From NCBI GenBank assembly GCA_934555825.1, contig CAKTFJ010000001.1, positions 124,001-188,000 of the forward strand: 64,000 bases of DNA, in the 5' to 3' direction. This document shows positions 9,673-17,564 of the stretch, in pieces. A program made the translations under genes and the position numbers. Under the pieces are notes generated by a model. It was not told the origin of the DNA. It searched no databases and saw only the letters and a program-made list of their open reading frames with translations. The DNA is from an uncultured Hyphomicrobium sp. (GTDB taxonomy: Bacteria > Pseudomonadota > Alphaproteobacteria > Rhizobiales > Hyphomicrobiaceae). Position 1 is the first letter of the stretch. Each line of letters begins with the position of its first letter.

Positions 9673-10353
9673 TCACCGTCCGGTCGCTGACGACGTGAGC
9701 GCGTCAAAATCCTGTTTCCACGTTTCGATGCCGGCGGCGATGGCGTTGTAGACGGCGTTGCCGACGGCTTCACCGAGTGCTGTGTGCAAACCCGCAAAGC
9801 ACGCGCGGTCCTCTCCCGGAGGGGCCGCAATCACGATGCAGTCGGTTCCCGTTCCGGTGACTTCGACGCCGGCGCGCTGAACCTGGGCTTCGATGATGGC
9901 TGCGGTTCGGGCTTGTGTCGCGATGGACAGCGTTTCGAGGAACGCGGCCTCCGACAGCGGGCGGGCAACGTGGACGAGCGTGTTAATAGTGCCCGGCAGG
10001 CGGACCGGCTCGGATATGCGCATGCCCACTCGCTCGCCGTTCGAAAGACCAACGGTCGTCAGGCATGTGGCGGTGTCGCTTTCTACAACCGCTTGCGCGG
10101 TGTGATAGCGCGCGATGTTGCGAGACGTCACCAGCGCGATGGCATCCTCCAAACCTTCCGCCGCGATCTTCTCTTTGATGAGGGCCGCGGGATCGGTGTT
10201 AACGGTAAGGTCTTTGTTGCGAACCTCTAGCCAGACGACCTCGCGCGCGATCCTTTTGCCCGGATGCGTGAGCGACCAGCTCAACATCTCGTGCGGCTCG
10301 AAGAAGGAGGCCACCAGAAAAGGCGGGCGGCAGTCGATTGTGAAGGGGATCAT
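9673..10353 (-). CDS. cbiZ: Adenosylcobinamide amidohydrolase CbiZ
   Basis: Predicted 226-residue enzyme that hydrolyses the aminopropanol amide of adenosylcobinamide (and pseudo-B12-type corrinoids) to adenosylcobyric acid, letting the cell rebuild the nucleotide loop with its own base. The sequence has the CbiZ hallmarks TVGLSNGERVG, NTLVHVARPL and ATQARTAAI, and the C-terminal GTGTDCIVIAAP..GEDRACFAGLHTALGEAVGNAVYNA region (quoted in pieces). Length is normal for the stand-alone form. It is divergent from cobU with 96 bases between starts; no B12-riboswitch element is visible there. Its presence next to cobU and cbiB indicates a salvage pathway. Confidence 0.9.
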   Translation of the reverse strand: MIPFTIDCRPPFLVASFFEPHEMLSWSLTHPGKRIAREVVWLEVRNKDLTVNTDPAALIKEKIAAEGLEDAIALVTSRNIARYHTAQAVVESDTATCLTTVGLSNGERVGMRISEPVRLPGTINTLVHVARPLSEAAFLETLSIATQARTAAIIEAQVQRAGVEVTGTGTDCIVIAAPPGEDRACFAGLHTALGEAVGNAVYNAIAAGIETWKQDFDALTSSATGR

Positions 10354-10449
10354 CGCGAAACCGGGAAATGCAGGGGCATTAGCTGCTGTACAAAGCGCAT
10401 TCTAGGCGGTTCATTGGCCGGCGCCATTGCTGTGAGATACTGAGACGAC

Positions 10450-10977
10450 ATGACCTCCGCCAATCGTTTGCCCCGTTTGACGCTGGTGCTCGGTGGCGCC
10501 CGCTCCGGAAAGAGCCGTTATGCCGAAGACCTTATACAAGGCGCCGCGCCGCCGTGGGTCTATATCGCGACGGCCGAGGCGCTGGACGACGAGATGCGTG
10601 AGCGGATCGCCCAGCATCGCGACCGGCGCGATGGCCGCTGGCTCACGATCGATGCGCCCCGCGACCTTGCAGGCGCGATTGCCAAAGCCGACGGCGAGGG
10701 GCGTCCCATTCTTATCGATTGCCTGACGCTGTGGCTGAGCAACACACTGCTGGCGGATGCGGATGTCGAAAAGGCGTGCGAGGATTTGACGGCACTTCTT
10801 GCCAAGGCGCGTGGTCCTATCGTCGCGGTGTCGAACGAGGTCGGGTTCGGGCTCGTCCCCGAGACGCCGCTCGGGCGGCGGTTTCGCGATGCGCAAGGGA
10901 GGCTCAATCAACGGGTTGCGAAGGTGGCGGATCGCGTCATGCTCGTTGCGGCCGGGCTTCCGCTGACGCTCAAGTGA
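10450..10977 (+). CDS. cobU: Adenosylcobinamide kinase / adenosylcobinamide-phosphate guanylyltransferase
   Basis: Predicted 175-residue bifunctional enzyme (CobU in enterics, CobP in alphaproteobacteria). It phosphorylates adenosylcobinamide and then adds GMP. The P-loop GGARSGKS sits at about residues 15-22; ATAEALDDEMRERIAQHR includes the region of the GMP-accepting His (IAQHR); ILIDCLTLWLSN and VSNEVGFGLVPE are strongly conserved family blocks. The length is typical. The gene converges with cbiB, stops 10 bases apart. Together with CbiZ, CbiB, CobC and CobS it forms the late part of the cobalamin pathway. Confidence 0.95.
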   Translation: MTSANRLPRLTLVLGGARSGKSRYAEDLIQGAAPPWVYIATAEALDDEMRERIAQHRDRRDGRWLTIDAPRDLAGAIAKADGEGRPILIDCLTLWLSNTLLADADVEKACEDLTALLAKARGPIVAVSNEVGFGLVPETPLGRRFRDAQGRLNQRVAKVADRVMLVAAGLPLTLK

Positions 10978-10987
10978 GCGCGCTCGC

Positions 10988-11962
10988 TTATTGGAAAACG
11001 AGAGCAGCGGCGAGAAGTGCGACTGTTGCGGCCTGTATGACGCAGGCCAGCCGATAGACGCGCAATGCGCGGCGGATGTCTGCTGCCGTTGCATCCGTGC
11101 GGCCTGTGCCCATCCAATGATCCTCGACGGTTTTTCCGCCGTAAACGCGCGGGCCTGCGAGACGGAGACCGAGGGCCCCTGCCATGGCTGATTCCGGCCA
11201 GCCGGCGTTGGGCGAGCGATGACGCGGGGCATCGTGGCGGACGGCGGACAGCGCGCCTCGTGCGCTTGTACCCGGCAGGAGCGATGCGGCTGCGGCGATC
11301 CAGAGGGCGGAGAGGCGCGAGGCGGGAAGGTTCACGACGTCATCGAGACGGGCCGCGGCCCAGCCAAACGCGCGATGGCGTTCGGACTTGTGGCCGATCA
11401 TGCTGTCGGCCGTGTTGATCGTTTTATAGAGCGCGGCGCCGGGTAGGCCAGCGATGACCATCCAGAACACCGGCGCGACGATGCCGTCCGAGAAATTCTC
11501 GGACAAGCTTTCGATGGCGGCGCGGCTCACGGCGGAGCCGTCGAGGGCCGTCGTGTCGCGGCCGACGATCTGGGCGACGGCGTGGCGTGCGTCATCGAGC
11601 GTCCGGGTCTCCAGTGCGTCGGCCACCGCGCGGACGTGCTCGTCCAGGCTCCGCTGGGCGATGAAGGCGCTTGCGAGAATGCCGAGGATGACGAGGGCCA
11701 GGGGTTGGGGCAGCAGGCTGTGAGCCACGAGAACGAGGCCGACGCTCACGGCGGCCGTTGCGGCCAAGCACACGGCAAGGGCTAAGATCCCTGCCAAGCG
11801 GCGGCGTGCGAACGTGTGGCTCGGTCTGTTCCAGGCGTTCTCGCACCATGCTATCAGTCGGCCAATCCAACTGACGGGATGGCCGATCGCGCGGAATAGC
11901 CAGCGCGGATAGCCGCAGATGGCTTCGACGGCGAGACCTGCAAGGGCAAGTGAGGCGTACAT
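10988..11962 (-). CDS. cbiB: Adenosylcobinamide-phosphate synthase CbiB/CobD
   Basis: Predicted 324-residue inner membrane protein that joins adenosylcobyric acid to aminopropanol phosphate (or aminopropanol). Recognisable family blocks are GYPRWLFRAIGHPVSWIG, the Asp-Ala-Arg-x2-Val region TLDDARHAVAQIVGRDT, SENFSDGIVAPVFW, YKTINTADSMIGHK and WPESAMAGALGLRLAGP. Several hydrophobic helices alternate with these loops. It is divergent from cobC with 77 bases between starts, so the two may share a promoter region. The substrate aminopropanol phosphate would come from the CobC enzyme encoded next door. Confidence 0.94.
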   Translation of the reverse strand: MYASLALAGLAVEAICGYPRWLFRAIGHPVSWIGRLIAWCENAWNRPSHTFARRRLAGILALAVCLAATAAVSVGLVLVAHSLLPQPLALVILGILASAFIAQRSLDEHVRAVADALETRTLDDARHAVAQIVGRDTTALDGSAVSRAAIESLSENFSDGIVAPVFWMVIAGLPGAALYKTINTADSMIGHKSERHRAFGWAAARLDDVVNLPASRLSALWIAAAASLLPGTSARGALSAVRHDAPRHRSPNAGWPESAMAGALGLRLAGPRVYGGKTVEDHWMGTGRTDATAADIRRALRVYRLACVIQAATVALLAAALVFQ

Positions 11963-12039
11963 GGTTGCTATTCGCTATCGCGGAGGCGTTCGCCGTGGCG
12001 GGCGGTTCGAGGGTGTGGTGCTGGCATGAGGCTCGTAGC

Positions 12040-13077
12040 ATGAGCGCGGACTGGCCGGAACCCGTACCGCACGGCGGTGATTTGGATCGGGCGCGTGCAC
12101 GGTTTCCCAACGCGCGGCTGCCTTGGATCGATCTTTCGACGGGGATTAATCCCGCGGCTTATCCGTTGCCGGAGTTTGCGCCGGAGGTGTGGACACGCCT
12201 GCCGCTACGTTCGGAAGAGCGGCGGCTCCAGGAGGCGGCCGCGCGCCGCTATGGTGCTGCCTCGCCGGAGGCGGTCGTCTTTGCGCCGGGTACGCAGGCG
12301 GTCATTCAAATTCTTCCGCGCCTTATTCAGCGCTCTCACGTTGCCGTGCTCGGGCCGACTTACGGTGAGCACGCATGGGCTTGGCGGCAGGCCGGGCATG
12401 ACGTCAGCGAAGTGCGCGATCTCGATGCGGCGCATGGGGCCGACGTCGTCGTTGTCGTTAATCCGAACAATCCGACGGGGCGCATCGTGCCGAAGGAGAC
12501 GCTTCACGAGGTTGCGGCTCGGCTCCATGCTGTGGGCGGGCTGCTCGTCGTCGACGAGGCATTTGCAGACGTCGCGCCAGCGGGTACGAGCGTCGTTCCG
12601 GAGCTGCCGCCGTCGACGGTTGTGCTGCGCTCGCTCGGTAAAATGTACGGGCTTGCCGGATTGCGTCTCGGGTTCGCGATTGCGCAGCACGATATGGCGC
12701 AGCGTGTTCGCGAGGCGCTGGGGCCATGGGCTGTTTCGGGGCCCGCGCTGGTTGTTGGTGCCGCGGCGCTCGCGGACGATGCTTGGCTCGTTGCTTCGCG
12801 CGCCGCGCTGGAACAGGCGGCGCAACGGCTCGATGGTGTGCTCGATGCCAACGGTTTCACCGTTCTCGGCGGAACGTCTTTGTTTCGTCTCGCCGCGCAT
12901 AGAGATGCCGCGCACGTTGCGGAGGCGCTCGGCTACGAAGGCATTCTCGTGCGAGAGTTTTCGTATGCGCCGACGTGGCTGCGCTTCGGATTGCCCGGCT
13001 CGGAAACCGAGTGGGCACGTCTCCAGCATGCGCTGGGCGCAGCATATTGCGCCGAAGGCGTTCGGGCGTCGTTCTAA
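12040..13077 (+). CDS. cobC: Threonine-phosphate decarboxylase (CobC-type, PLP-dependent)
   Basis: Predicted 345-residue class I/II aminotransferase-fold enzyme that makes (R)-1-amino-2-propanol phosphate from L-threonine phosphate for the cobalamin nucleotide loop. Supporting features are the N-terminal HGGDLDRARARFP and DLSTGINP blocks that set CobC apart from HisC, the NPNNPTGR motif (141-148), VDEAF (171-175) and SLGKMYGLAGLRLG, with K201 the expected Schiff-base lysine. The ATG used has GAGG eight bases upstream; an earlier in-frame ATG at 11950 lies inside the intergenic region and overlaps cbiB. Its stop overlaps the stop of convergent cobS by 3 bases. Confidence 0.92.
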   Translation: MSADWPEPVPHGGDLDRARARFPNARLPWIDLSTGINPAAYPLPEFAPEVWTRLPLRSEERRLQEAAARRYGAASPEAVVFAPGTQAVIQILPRLIQRSHVAVLGPTYGEHAWAWRQAGHDVSEVRDLDAAHGADVVVVVNPNNPTGRIVPKETLHEVAARLHAVGGLLVVDEAFADVAPAGTSVVPELPPSTVVLRSLGKMYGLAGLRLGFAIAQHDMAQRVREALGPWAVSGPALVVGAAALADDAWLVASRAALEQAAQRLDGVLDANGFTVLGGTSLFRLAAHRDAAHVAEALGYEGILVREFSYAPTWLRFGLPGSETEWARLQHALGAAYCAEGVRASF

Positions 13078-13814
13078 GCTGCGAGCGCGATGGCGACGAC
13101 GAAAAAGAAAAGCAGCAGCGTTTCGGTGATTTCCACGCTTGCACCGAGGCAGTCGCCCGTAATGCCGCCAAGACGAGCTTTCCAATAGATCGCGACGAGC
13201 GGTACGACGATGAGTGCCGCGAGTAGAGCCGGTGCCGCCCACGCGCTTACGGTTGCTAGAATGAGGCCCTGTGCGGCGACGACGGGTTTGCTGATCTGCC
13301 AGGAGAAGCGTTCGCCCGAACCTTTTGCGAGCGGCGGCACGGCCAAGCTCCACACCTGTGTCCCCCATCGTGCCCATGCGGGGATCAAGAGTAAGGCTGC
13401 AAGCGCCCACCCATTCGACGACGGCACCTCCGCCAGTAGCACAAGCTTTGCTGCGATCTGAAGCGTCATGGCGATGACGCCGAACGCGCCGACGTGCGGG
13501 TCGCGCAGAACTTCGAGAAAGCGCTCCGGATCGCGGTGGGAAGCACCGAGTCCGTCGGCGACATCGCCCAGGCCGTCGAGATGCAGCGCGCCTGTAACGC
13601 CGACCCATAGCATCAGCCCCGCCAGCGCACCGACCCACGGTGAAACGTGGCCGCCTGCCCATACGCCAAGGGCGACGAGCGCACCGACGATCAGCCCGAT
13701 AACTGGAAACCAGACGGCCGAGCGCGAAAGGTCGTCGGGATCGAACTCGGAAAGTGCGGGGGCGGGAATCCGCGTGAGAAACTGCAGCGCATACACGAAT
13801 GTACGGAGGTTCAT
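13074..13814 (-). CDS. cobS: Adenosylcobinamide-GDP ribazoletransferase (cobalamin synthase)
   Basis: Predicted 246-residue integral membrane enzyme that joins adenosylcobinamide-GDP to alpha-ribazole (or its phosphate). Family features are YALQFLTRIPAP at the N-terminus, the acidic metal-binding block HLDGLGDVADGLGA followed by HVGAFGVIAM, and GGITGDCLGASVEITE near the end; hydrophobic helices make up most of the rest. The ATG overlaps the stop of the upstream phosphatase gene (ATGA), so translation is probably coupled. It is the last gene of a cobT-phosphatase-cobS run on this strand. Confidence 0.94.
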   Translation of the reverse strand: MNLRTFVYALQFLTRIPAPALSEFDPDDLSRSAVWFPVIGLIVGALVALGVWAGGHVSPWVGALAGLMLWVGVTGALHLDGLGDVADGLGASHRDPERFLEVLRDPHVGAFGVIAMTLQIAAKLVLLAEVPSSNGWALAALLLIPAWARWGTQVWSLAVPPLAKGSGERFSWQISKPVVAAQGLILATVSAWAAPALLAALIVVPLVAIYWKARLGGITGDCLGASVEITETLLLFFFVVAIALAA

Positions 13815-14407
13815 GGCTGCGCGACCTCGACGATTTCGCCCCAGATCGCTCCTCCATCTTCTCGCGCGATTTCAAGCGTGATGCGCGTTGCGTAGTCGAT
13901 GCGGAAGGTCCATGTCGATGCGAAGGGTATGCCACAGGCGAGCGAAAGCGCGGCACGGATGGGGCCTCCATGCGCGATCACGAGGGCACTGTTTGATGGG
14001 TCTGCGTCCAGCAGTCGGTTCAACGCGCGGAGCGTGCGAGCTTCGAGTGCGCGCCAGCTTTCTCCATTTGGCGGGGCAGGGGTATCGGCGTCGCGGTAGA
14101 AGGCGTCGAGATGGGCCGAAATGCGAGGATCGGCTCGCAGAGCTTCGACAGGTTTTCCATCCCAGTCGCCGAAATCCATCTCGCACCAGTCGCTGTCGAT
14201 CCGAAGCGGAAGGGCGCGATCACGGGCAAGCAGCTCGGCAAATACCTGCGAACGGCGAAGCGACGACGATACGATTGCGGACCATGCCAGGCCGTTGGTT
14301 TGGCGGATGAGATCTGCGGTCGTCTCTTCCGTCGCGGCTGCGTCCGTGCGGCCCAGCAGCACGCCCGGCATGTTCGTTCGGCCATGGCGGATGAGATCGA
14401 CGCGCAT
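13811..14407 (-). CDS. Histidine phosphatase family protein, probable alpha-ribazole-5'-phosphate phosphatase
   Basis: Predicted 198-residue branch-1 histidine phosphatase. The catalytic motif LIRHGRTN gives the phosphorylated His at residue 8; the acidic CEMDFGDWDGK block and the second-half VIAHGGPIRA motif are intact. Lying between cobT and cobS and overlapping both by one and four bases (TAATG and ATGA), it is best read as the CobC(Salmonella)/CobZ-type phosphatase that removes phosphate from alpha-ribazole phosphate or adenosylcobalamin phosphate. The reaction is inferred from context; the fold is certain. The start is fixed by the overlap and by the conserved MRVDLIRHG N-terminus. Confidence 0.9.
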   Translation of the reverse strand: MRVDLIRHGRTNMPGVLLGRTDAAATEETTADLIRQTNGLAWSAIVSSSLRRSQVFAELLARDRALPLRIDSDWCEMDFGDWDGKPVEALRADPRISAHLDAFYRDADTPAPPNGESWRALEARTLRALNRLLDADPSNSALVIAHGGPIRAALSLACGIPFASTWTFRIDYATRITLEIAREDGGAIWGEIVEVAQP

Positions 14408-15507
14408 TAGAGGGACTCTGAGACTTGCGCTTCCGCGAAGGTTGCCATCTCGCCGTGCAGCGCGCAGGCGAGCCGGACAACGGAGAGCGCGACGGCTGCG
14501 CCCGATCCCTCGCCAAGGCGCATTTTGAGATCGAGTAAGGGTTCGGCACCGAGTGCTTCGAGGATGAGGCGGTGACCTTGTTCGGATGAGCGGTGCGAAT
14601 AAATAAGCCAATCGGCGCAGGACGGATTGAGGTGTGTCGCTGCGAGCGCTGCGGCTGACACGATGAAGCCGTCGACAAGGACGGGAATCCGGGCTTGTGC
14701 TGCAGCGACGATGGCGCCGGCGAGAGCCGCGATCTCTAGGCCGCCGACTTTCGACAATACCTCTGCCGCCGGAACGCCCGCTGCTGTCAGGCTGTGCAGA
14801 TCGAGCGCAGTGTCGATCACGCGGGCTTTGTGCCGGATGCCGTCGTTGTCGAGGCCCGTTCCCGCGCCGACGAGATCGGCTGATGCTTTTCCAAGCAGGG
14901 CGGCGGCGACGGCTGCGGCGGACGTGGTGTTTCCGATGCCCATCTCTCCGAAGATCAGCAGATCGGTGCCGCGATCCTGAGCGCGCTCTACGGCGCGGCG
15001 CCCGGCGTTGAGCGCGAATGCAAACTGCTCGTCCGTCATGGCGGGCACGGTGGCGAAGTCGCGCGTGCCATGGCACGGCTTGTCGGTTACGACTCCTCCG
15101 ATCTTTGACGTTGCGAGCGTGCCTGCGTCGATGACCTCCAAGCGAGCGTTAAGCTTGCGGGCAAGGACGGAAATCGCCGCGCCGCCGCTTGCGAAGTTAC
15201 GCAGCATCTCCACCGTGACCGCGGAGGGAAAGGCGGAGATGCCTTGGGCTGTCACGCCATGATCGCCCGCGAAGAGGACGATCTGGACGTTATCGGCAGA
15301 AGGGCGCTCCGTCTCCTGAAGGGCCGCGAGTTGGATTGCGATCCGTTCGAGCGCGCCGAGGGAGCCGGGCGGCTTGGTCAGGGTATTCTGACGGGTTTCG
15401 GCTGCAATTCGGTGCGTTTCCGAGGGGCGCGGGCAGACGGTGCCGAGCCATGCGGTGTCGGTCATTTCGGATCTCGGGAGAGCGGGCTGCATGTCATCGG
15501 AAATCAT
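14407..15507 (-). CDS. cobT: Nicotinate-nucleotide--dimethylbenzimidazole phosphoribosyltransferase
   Basis: Predicted 366-residue cytosolic enzyme that makes alpha-ribazole phosphate, the lower-ligand nucleotide. Conserved blocks are KPPGSLGALERIAIQLA, VLFAGDHGVTAQGISAFP, EMGIGNTTSAAA, VLVDGFIVSAAAL and the C-terminal MRLGEGSGAA, whose Glu is the presumed catalytic base. A second in-frame ATG 42 bases in (MTDTAWLG) is an alternative start and would give a more usual N-terminus. It heads the cobT-phosphatase-cobS operon. The 142 bases before it hold no recognisable B12 box, so riboswitch control is unlikely here. Confidence 0.95.
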   Translation of the reverse strand: MISDDMQPALPRSEMTDTAWLGTVCPRPSETHRIAAETRQNTLTKPPGSLGALERIAIQLAALQETERPSADNVQIVLFAGDHGVTAQGISAFPSAVTVEMLRNFASGGAAISVLARKLNARLEVIDAGTLATSKIGGVVTDKPCHGTRDFATVPAMTDEQFAFALNAGRRAVERAQDRGTDLLIFGEMGIGNTTSAAAVAAALLGKASADLVGAGTGLDNDGIRHKARVIDTALDLHSLTAAGVPAAEVLSKVGGLEIAALAGAIVAAAQARIPVLVDGFIVSAAALAATHLNPSCADWLIYSHRSSEQGHRLILEALGAEPLLDLKMRLGEGSGAAVALSVVRLACALHGEMATFAEAQVSESL

Positions 15508-15649
15508 CGGCGATGTTTAGCCATTGATCCGCGACGTTGACAATCGTGCACTTCGATTCCTGGTTGACCTGGGTTAAGGCCACGCTTCGGCGCCGCAATC
15601 CGGCCCGTGTATAGCGCTGTCGGCTGAGGACGGCGATCTGCTGCTGGCG

Positions 15650-16642
15650 CTAAGAAACGAGGTTTCGCGCGCGGGCTTCGGTCATCAGCTCCGCAAGCAC
15701 GCCGACGGCGAGGGTGGCTTTGCTTTTCGCGCCCGGAATGGAGCCGATAGGGGCGCGCATGCGATCGAGGTCCGCCTCGGCAATGCCGCGTGCGGCGAGG
15801 GCGGCGCGGCGCTCGCGGTGGACCGCGTGATTGCCGAGTGCGCCGACGTAGAAGCAATCGGTATCGAGAATGGCGGCGAGGAGGTTGAGTTCGCGCTCGT
15901 GCTCGTGGAAGACGAGGATGGCGGCGGTTGCCGCGTCGAAGCTGGCCATCGTTGTGGCGAGGGCGGCTTCGTCGATCAGGGCACGTCGGCCGACGAGGCC
16001 GAGGTTCGCGCGTGTCGTCGCGTCGGGCGTCAGGATCTTGAGTGCGATACCGAGAGCTTCCGCCAAAGTGGCGATCGCAACGAGACCCGGGCCGCTCCCG
16101 AGCAGAAGCAACTGAACGGGCGGTGTATAGGCGCGCTCGAACACGTCACCGATGCGGCGGGATTCAGGGAAGGGCGCGCGTGCGCTTTTGCTCACGACTG
16201 CGCTGCGATGTGCGGCAATGTCGGTTTGGAGTACGAAGGGGTGGCGGCGTGCGCGATGTCCGGACATCGCGGCGAGTTGCTCGGCCGTGATCGTCTGGTC
16301 GAAGTAGAGGTCGAGGCCGCTGCCGCAGGGCAGGCGGATGTCGAAATATGGAGAGCCTTTCCCGTAACGGACCAGCCGGTTCCGCTCCGCCGCGATTACG
16401 GCTTTCGCTTCCAGTACGACAGACTCTTCAAGGCAGCCGCCCGAAAGATAACCGGCATAGCGTCCGTCTTCCGCCACCGCCATTTGCGCACCGGGCTGGC
16501 GTGGCGCGCCGCCCTCGACGCCAACAAGCGTTACGAGCGCCACGCGCTGGCCCGCCGCATGCCAGCGCTGCATCGGTGTGAGGACATCCTCATCCGACAA
16601 GAGGCCCGCAGGCGCCAACTGGCTCAACGCGTCGATCTTCAT
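15650..16642 (-). CDS. xdhC: XdhC/CoxI family molybdenum hydroxylase maturation factor
   Basis: Predicted 330-residue protein. The N-terminal XdhC domain has GQRVALVTLVGVEGGAPRQPG (given as two overlapping blocks: GQRVALVTLV and EGGAPRQPGAQM), LSGGCLEE and LPCGSGLDLYF. The C-terminal Rossmann-like half has LLLGSGPG and FYVGALGN. XdhC proteins bind molybdenum cofactor, protect its sulfurated form and hand it to xanthine-oxidase-family enzymes. The natural client is the IorA/IorB-like pair 3 kb away. It starts 6 bases after the stop of the GntR regulator gene, so the two probably share a transcript. Confidence 0.9.
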   Translation of the reverse strand: MKIDALSQLAPAGLLSDEDVLTPMQRWHAAGQRVALVTLVGVEGGAPRQPGAQMAVAEDGRYAGYLSGGCLEESVVLEAKAVIAAERNRLVRYGKGSPYFDIRLPCGSGLDLYFDQTITAEQLAAMSGHRARRHPFVLQTDIAAHRSAVVSKSARAPFPESRRIGDVFERAYTPPVQLLLLGSGPGLVAIATLAEALGIALKILTPDATTRANLGLVGRRALIDEAALATTMASFDAATAAILVFHEHERELNLLAAILDTDCFYVGALGNHAVHRERRAALAARGIAEADLDRMRAPIGSIPGAKSKATLAVGVLAELMTEARARNLVS

Positions 16643-16648
16643 GGCTTA

Positions 16649-17413
16649 CTACTGCTCGGCGATGAAGGCACTGCGCCCGACGCGCGACATCGAGCACTTG
16701 AGGCGCTCTTTGTCCTGCCTGATGCTTTCGACAGTGCCGAACACGAATTCGATATGCTTGGCCGCGGCATTTTCCGCTTCGTCGGGGTGGCCGGCGATGA
16801 CGGCTTGGCCGATCTCAAGATGCTGGGCGAGAAGCTTCTCGCGCACGCCTGCGAGACGATAGAGGTTGTCGCGATTGAAGAAGACGTTGTCGCGTAGAAG
16901 CTCGCTCAAGCCGCGCATGACGTGCAGTACGATGAAGTTGTGGCTCGCTTCGTAAATCAGAAGGTGCAGATTGGCGTCCGCCTCGGCCTCTCGTGCCGGG
17001 TCGGTCATCTTGTGCGCCTTCTTCATTTCGGTGAGGCAGTTGCGAATTGCGGCACGGTCGACGGCGGTTGCGCGTTCGGCCGCGTAGCGTGCGGCTTGGG
17101 CTTCCACCCATTTGCGGAATTCCAGGTAATCGGCGGCCGCGTTGTGATGCTCGCGATAGAGATTGGCGAGCGGCGTCATCATGGGAGTCAGGAATTCGGC
17201 GACGGACGTTCCGCTGCGGCTCGCAGTCAGGAGGCCGCGCTTCACCAGTTTGTCGATGGCGTCGCGGAGCGATGGGCGCGAGACATCGAGCCGCTGAGCG
17301 AGATCTCGTTCGGAAGCGAGCTTCTCGCCAGGGCGCAGCGCGCCTTCGAGGATCAGCTTCTCGATGCGGCCGGCAATCGCGTCTGCGACTTTTTGTGTCC
17401 GGATGGCTTCCAT
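16649..17413 (-). CDS. GntR-family (FadR subfamily) transcriptional regulator
   Basis: Predicted 254-residue regulator. The N-terminal winged helix (about 8-75) has the GntR signature GALRPGEKLASERDLAQRLDVSRPSLRDAI (seen as GEKLASERDLA and VSRPSLRDAI); the C-terminal all-helical FCD ligand-binding domain contains the metal-type ligands D/H...H (NLHLLIYEASHN, AQHLEIGQAV). The ATG used has GGAGGG five bases before it. The gene is divergent from a lactate-permease-family gene, and an imperfect palindrome lies in the shared 151-base promoter region. LldR and PdhR relatives answer to lactate or pyruvate, so a small carboxylate effector is likely. Confidence 0.9.
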   Translation of the reverse strand: MEAIRTQKVADAIAGRIEKLILEGALRPGEKLASERDLAQRLDVSRPSLRDAIDKLVKRGLLTASRSGTSVAEFLTPMMTPLANLYREHHNAAADYLEFRKWVEAQAARYAAERATAVDRAAIRNCLTEMKKAHKMTDPAREAEADANLHLLIYEASHNFIVLHVMRGLSELLRDNVFFNRDNLYRLAGVREKLLAQHLEIGQAVIAGHPDEAENAAAKHIEFVFGTVESIRQDKERLKCSMSRVGRSAFIAEQ

Positions 17414-17489
17414 GCGCGTCCCTCCGTGGAGACCCGGATCGATGATGCGCCGCAAGAAACGCGCGGCCACGGTCGATCTATATCACGTT

Positions 17490-17526
17490 TTGACCGCGCG
17501 CCATGCCTGGTATATTTATTTTACCA
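17490..17526 (+). promoter_or_regulatory. Predicted lldP promoter with overlapping GntR-type operator
   Basis: TTGACC at 17490-17495 resembles a -35 box, and the AT-rich stretch from 17511 (TATATT, or TATTTA two bases later for a 17-base spacer) resembles a -10 box. Overlying it is a 19-base imperfect palindrome, TGGTATATT-T-ATTTTACCA (17508-17526), with 7 of 9 positions symmetric. TGGT/ACCA half-sites are typical of FadR-subfamily regulators, though the spacing here is wider than the usual TGGTnnnACCA. The placement would let the divergent regulator block the promoter. Confidence 0.5.
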
Positions 17527-17564
17527 ATCGGGCGAAAGCCAAGGTCTATCGTTGCGGGGGGCAC

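Noticed and set aside
12205-13971. 588-codon minus-strand frame opposite cobC and across cobS
   Set aside because: Arg-rich, no known motifs, and it overlaps two well-supported cobalamin genes.
15508-15649. Possible cobalamin riboswitch upstream of cobT
   Set aside because: Read on both strands for the conserved B12 box and the GCCACTG-type core; neither was found, and 142 bases is short for the full element plus leader.
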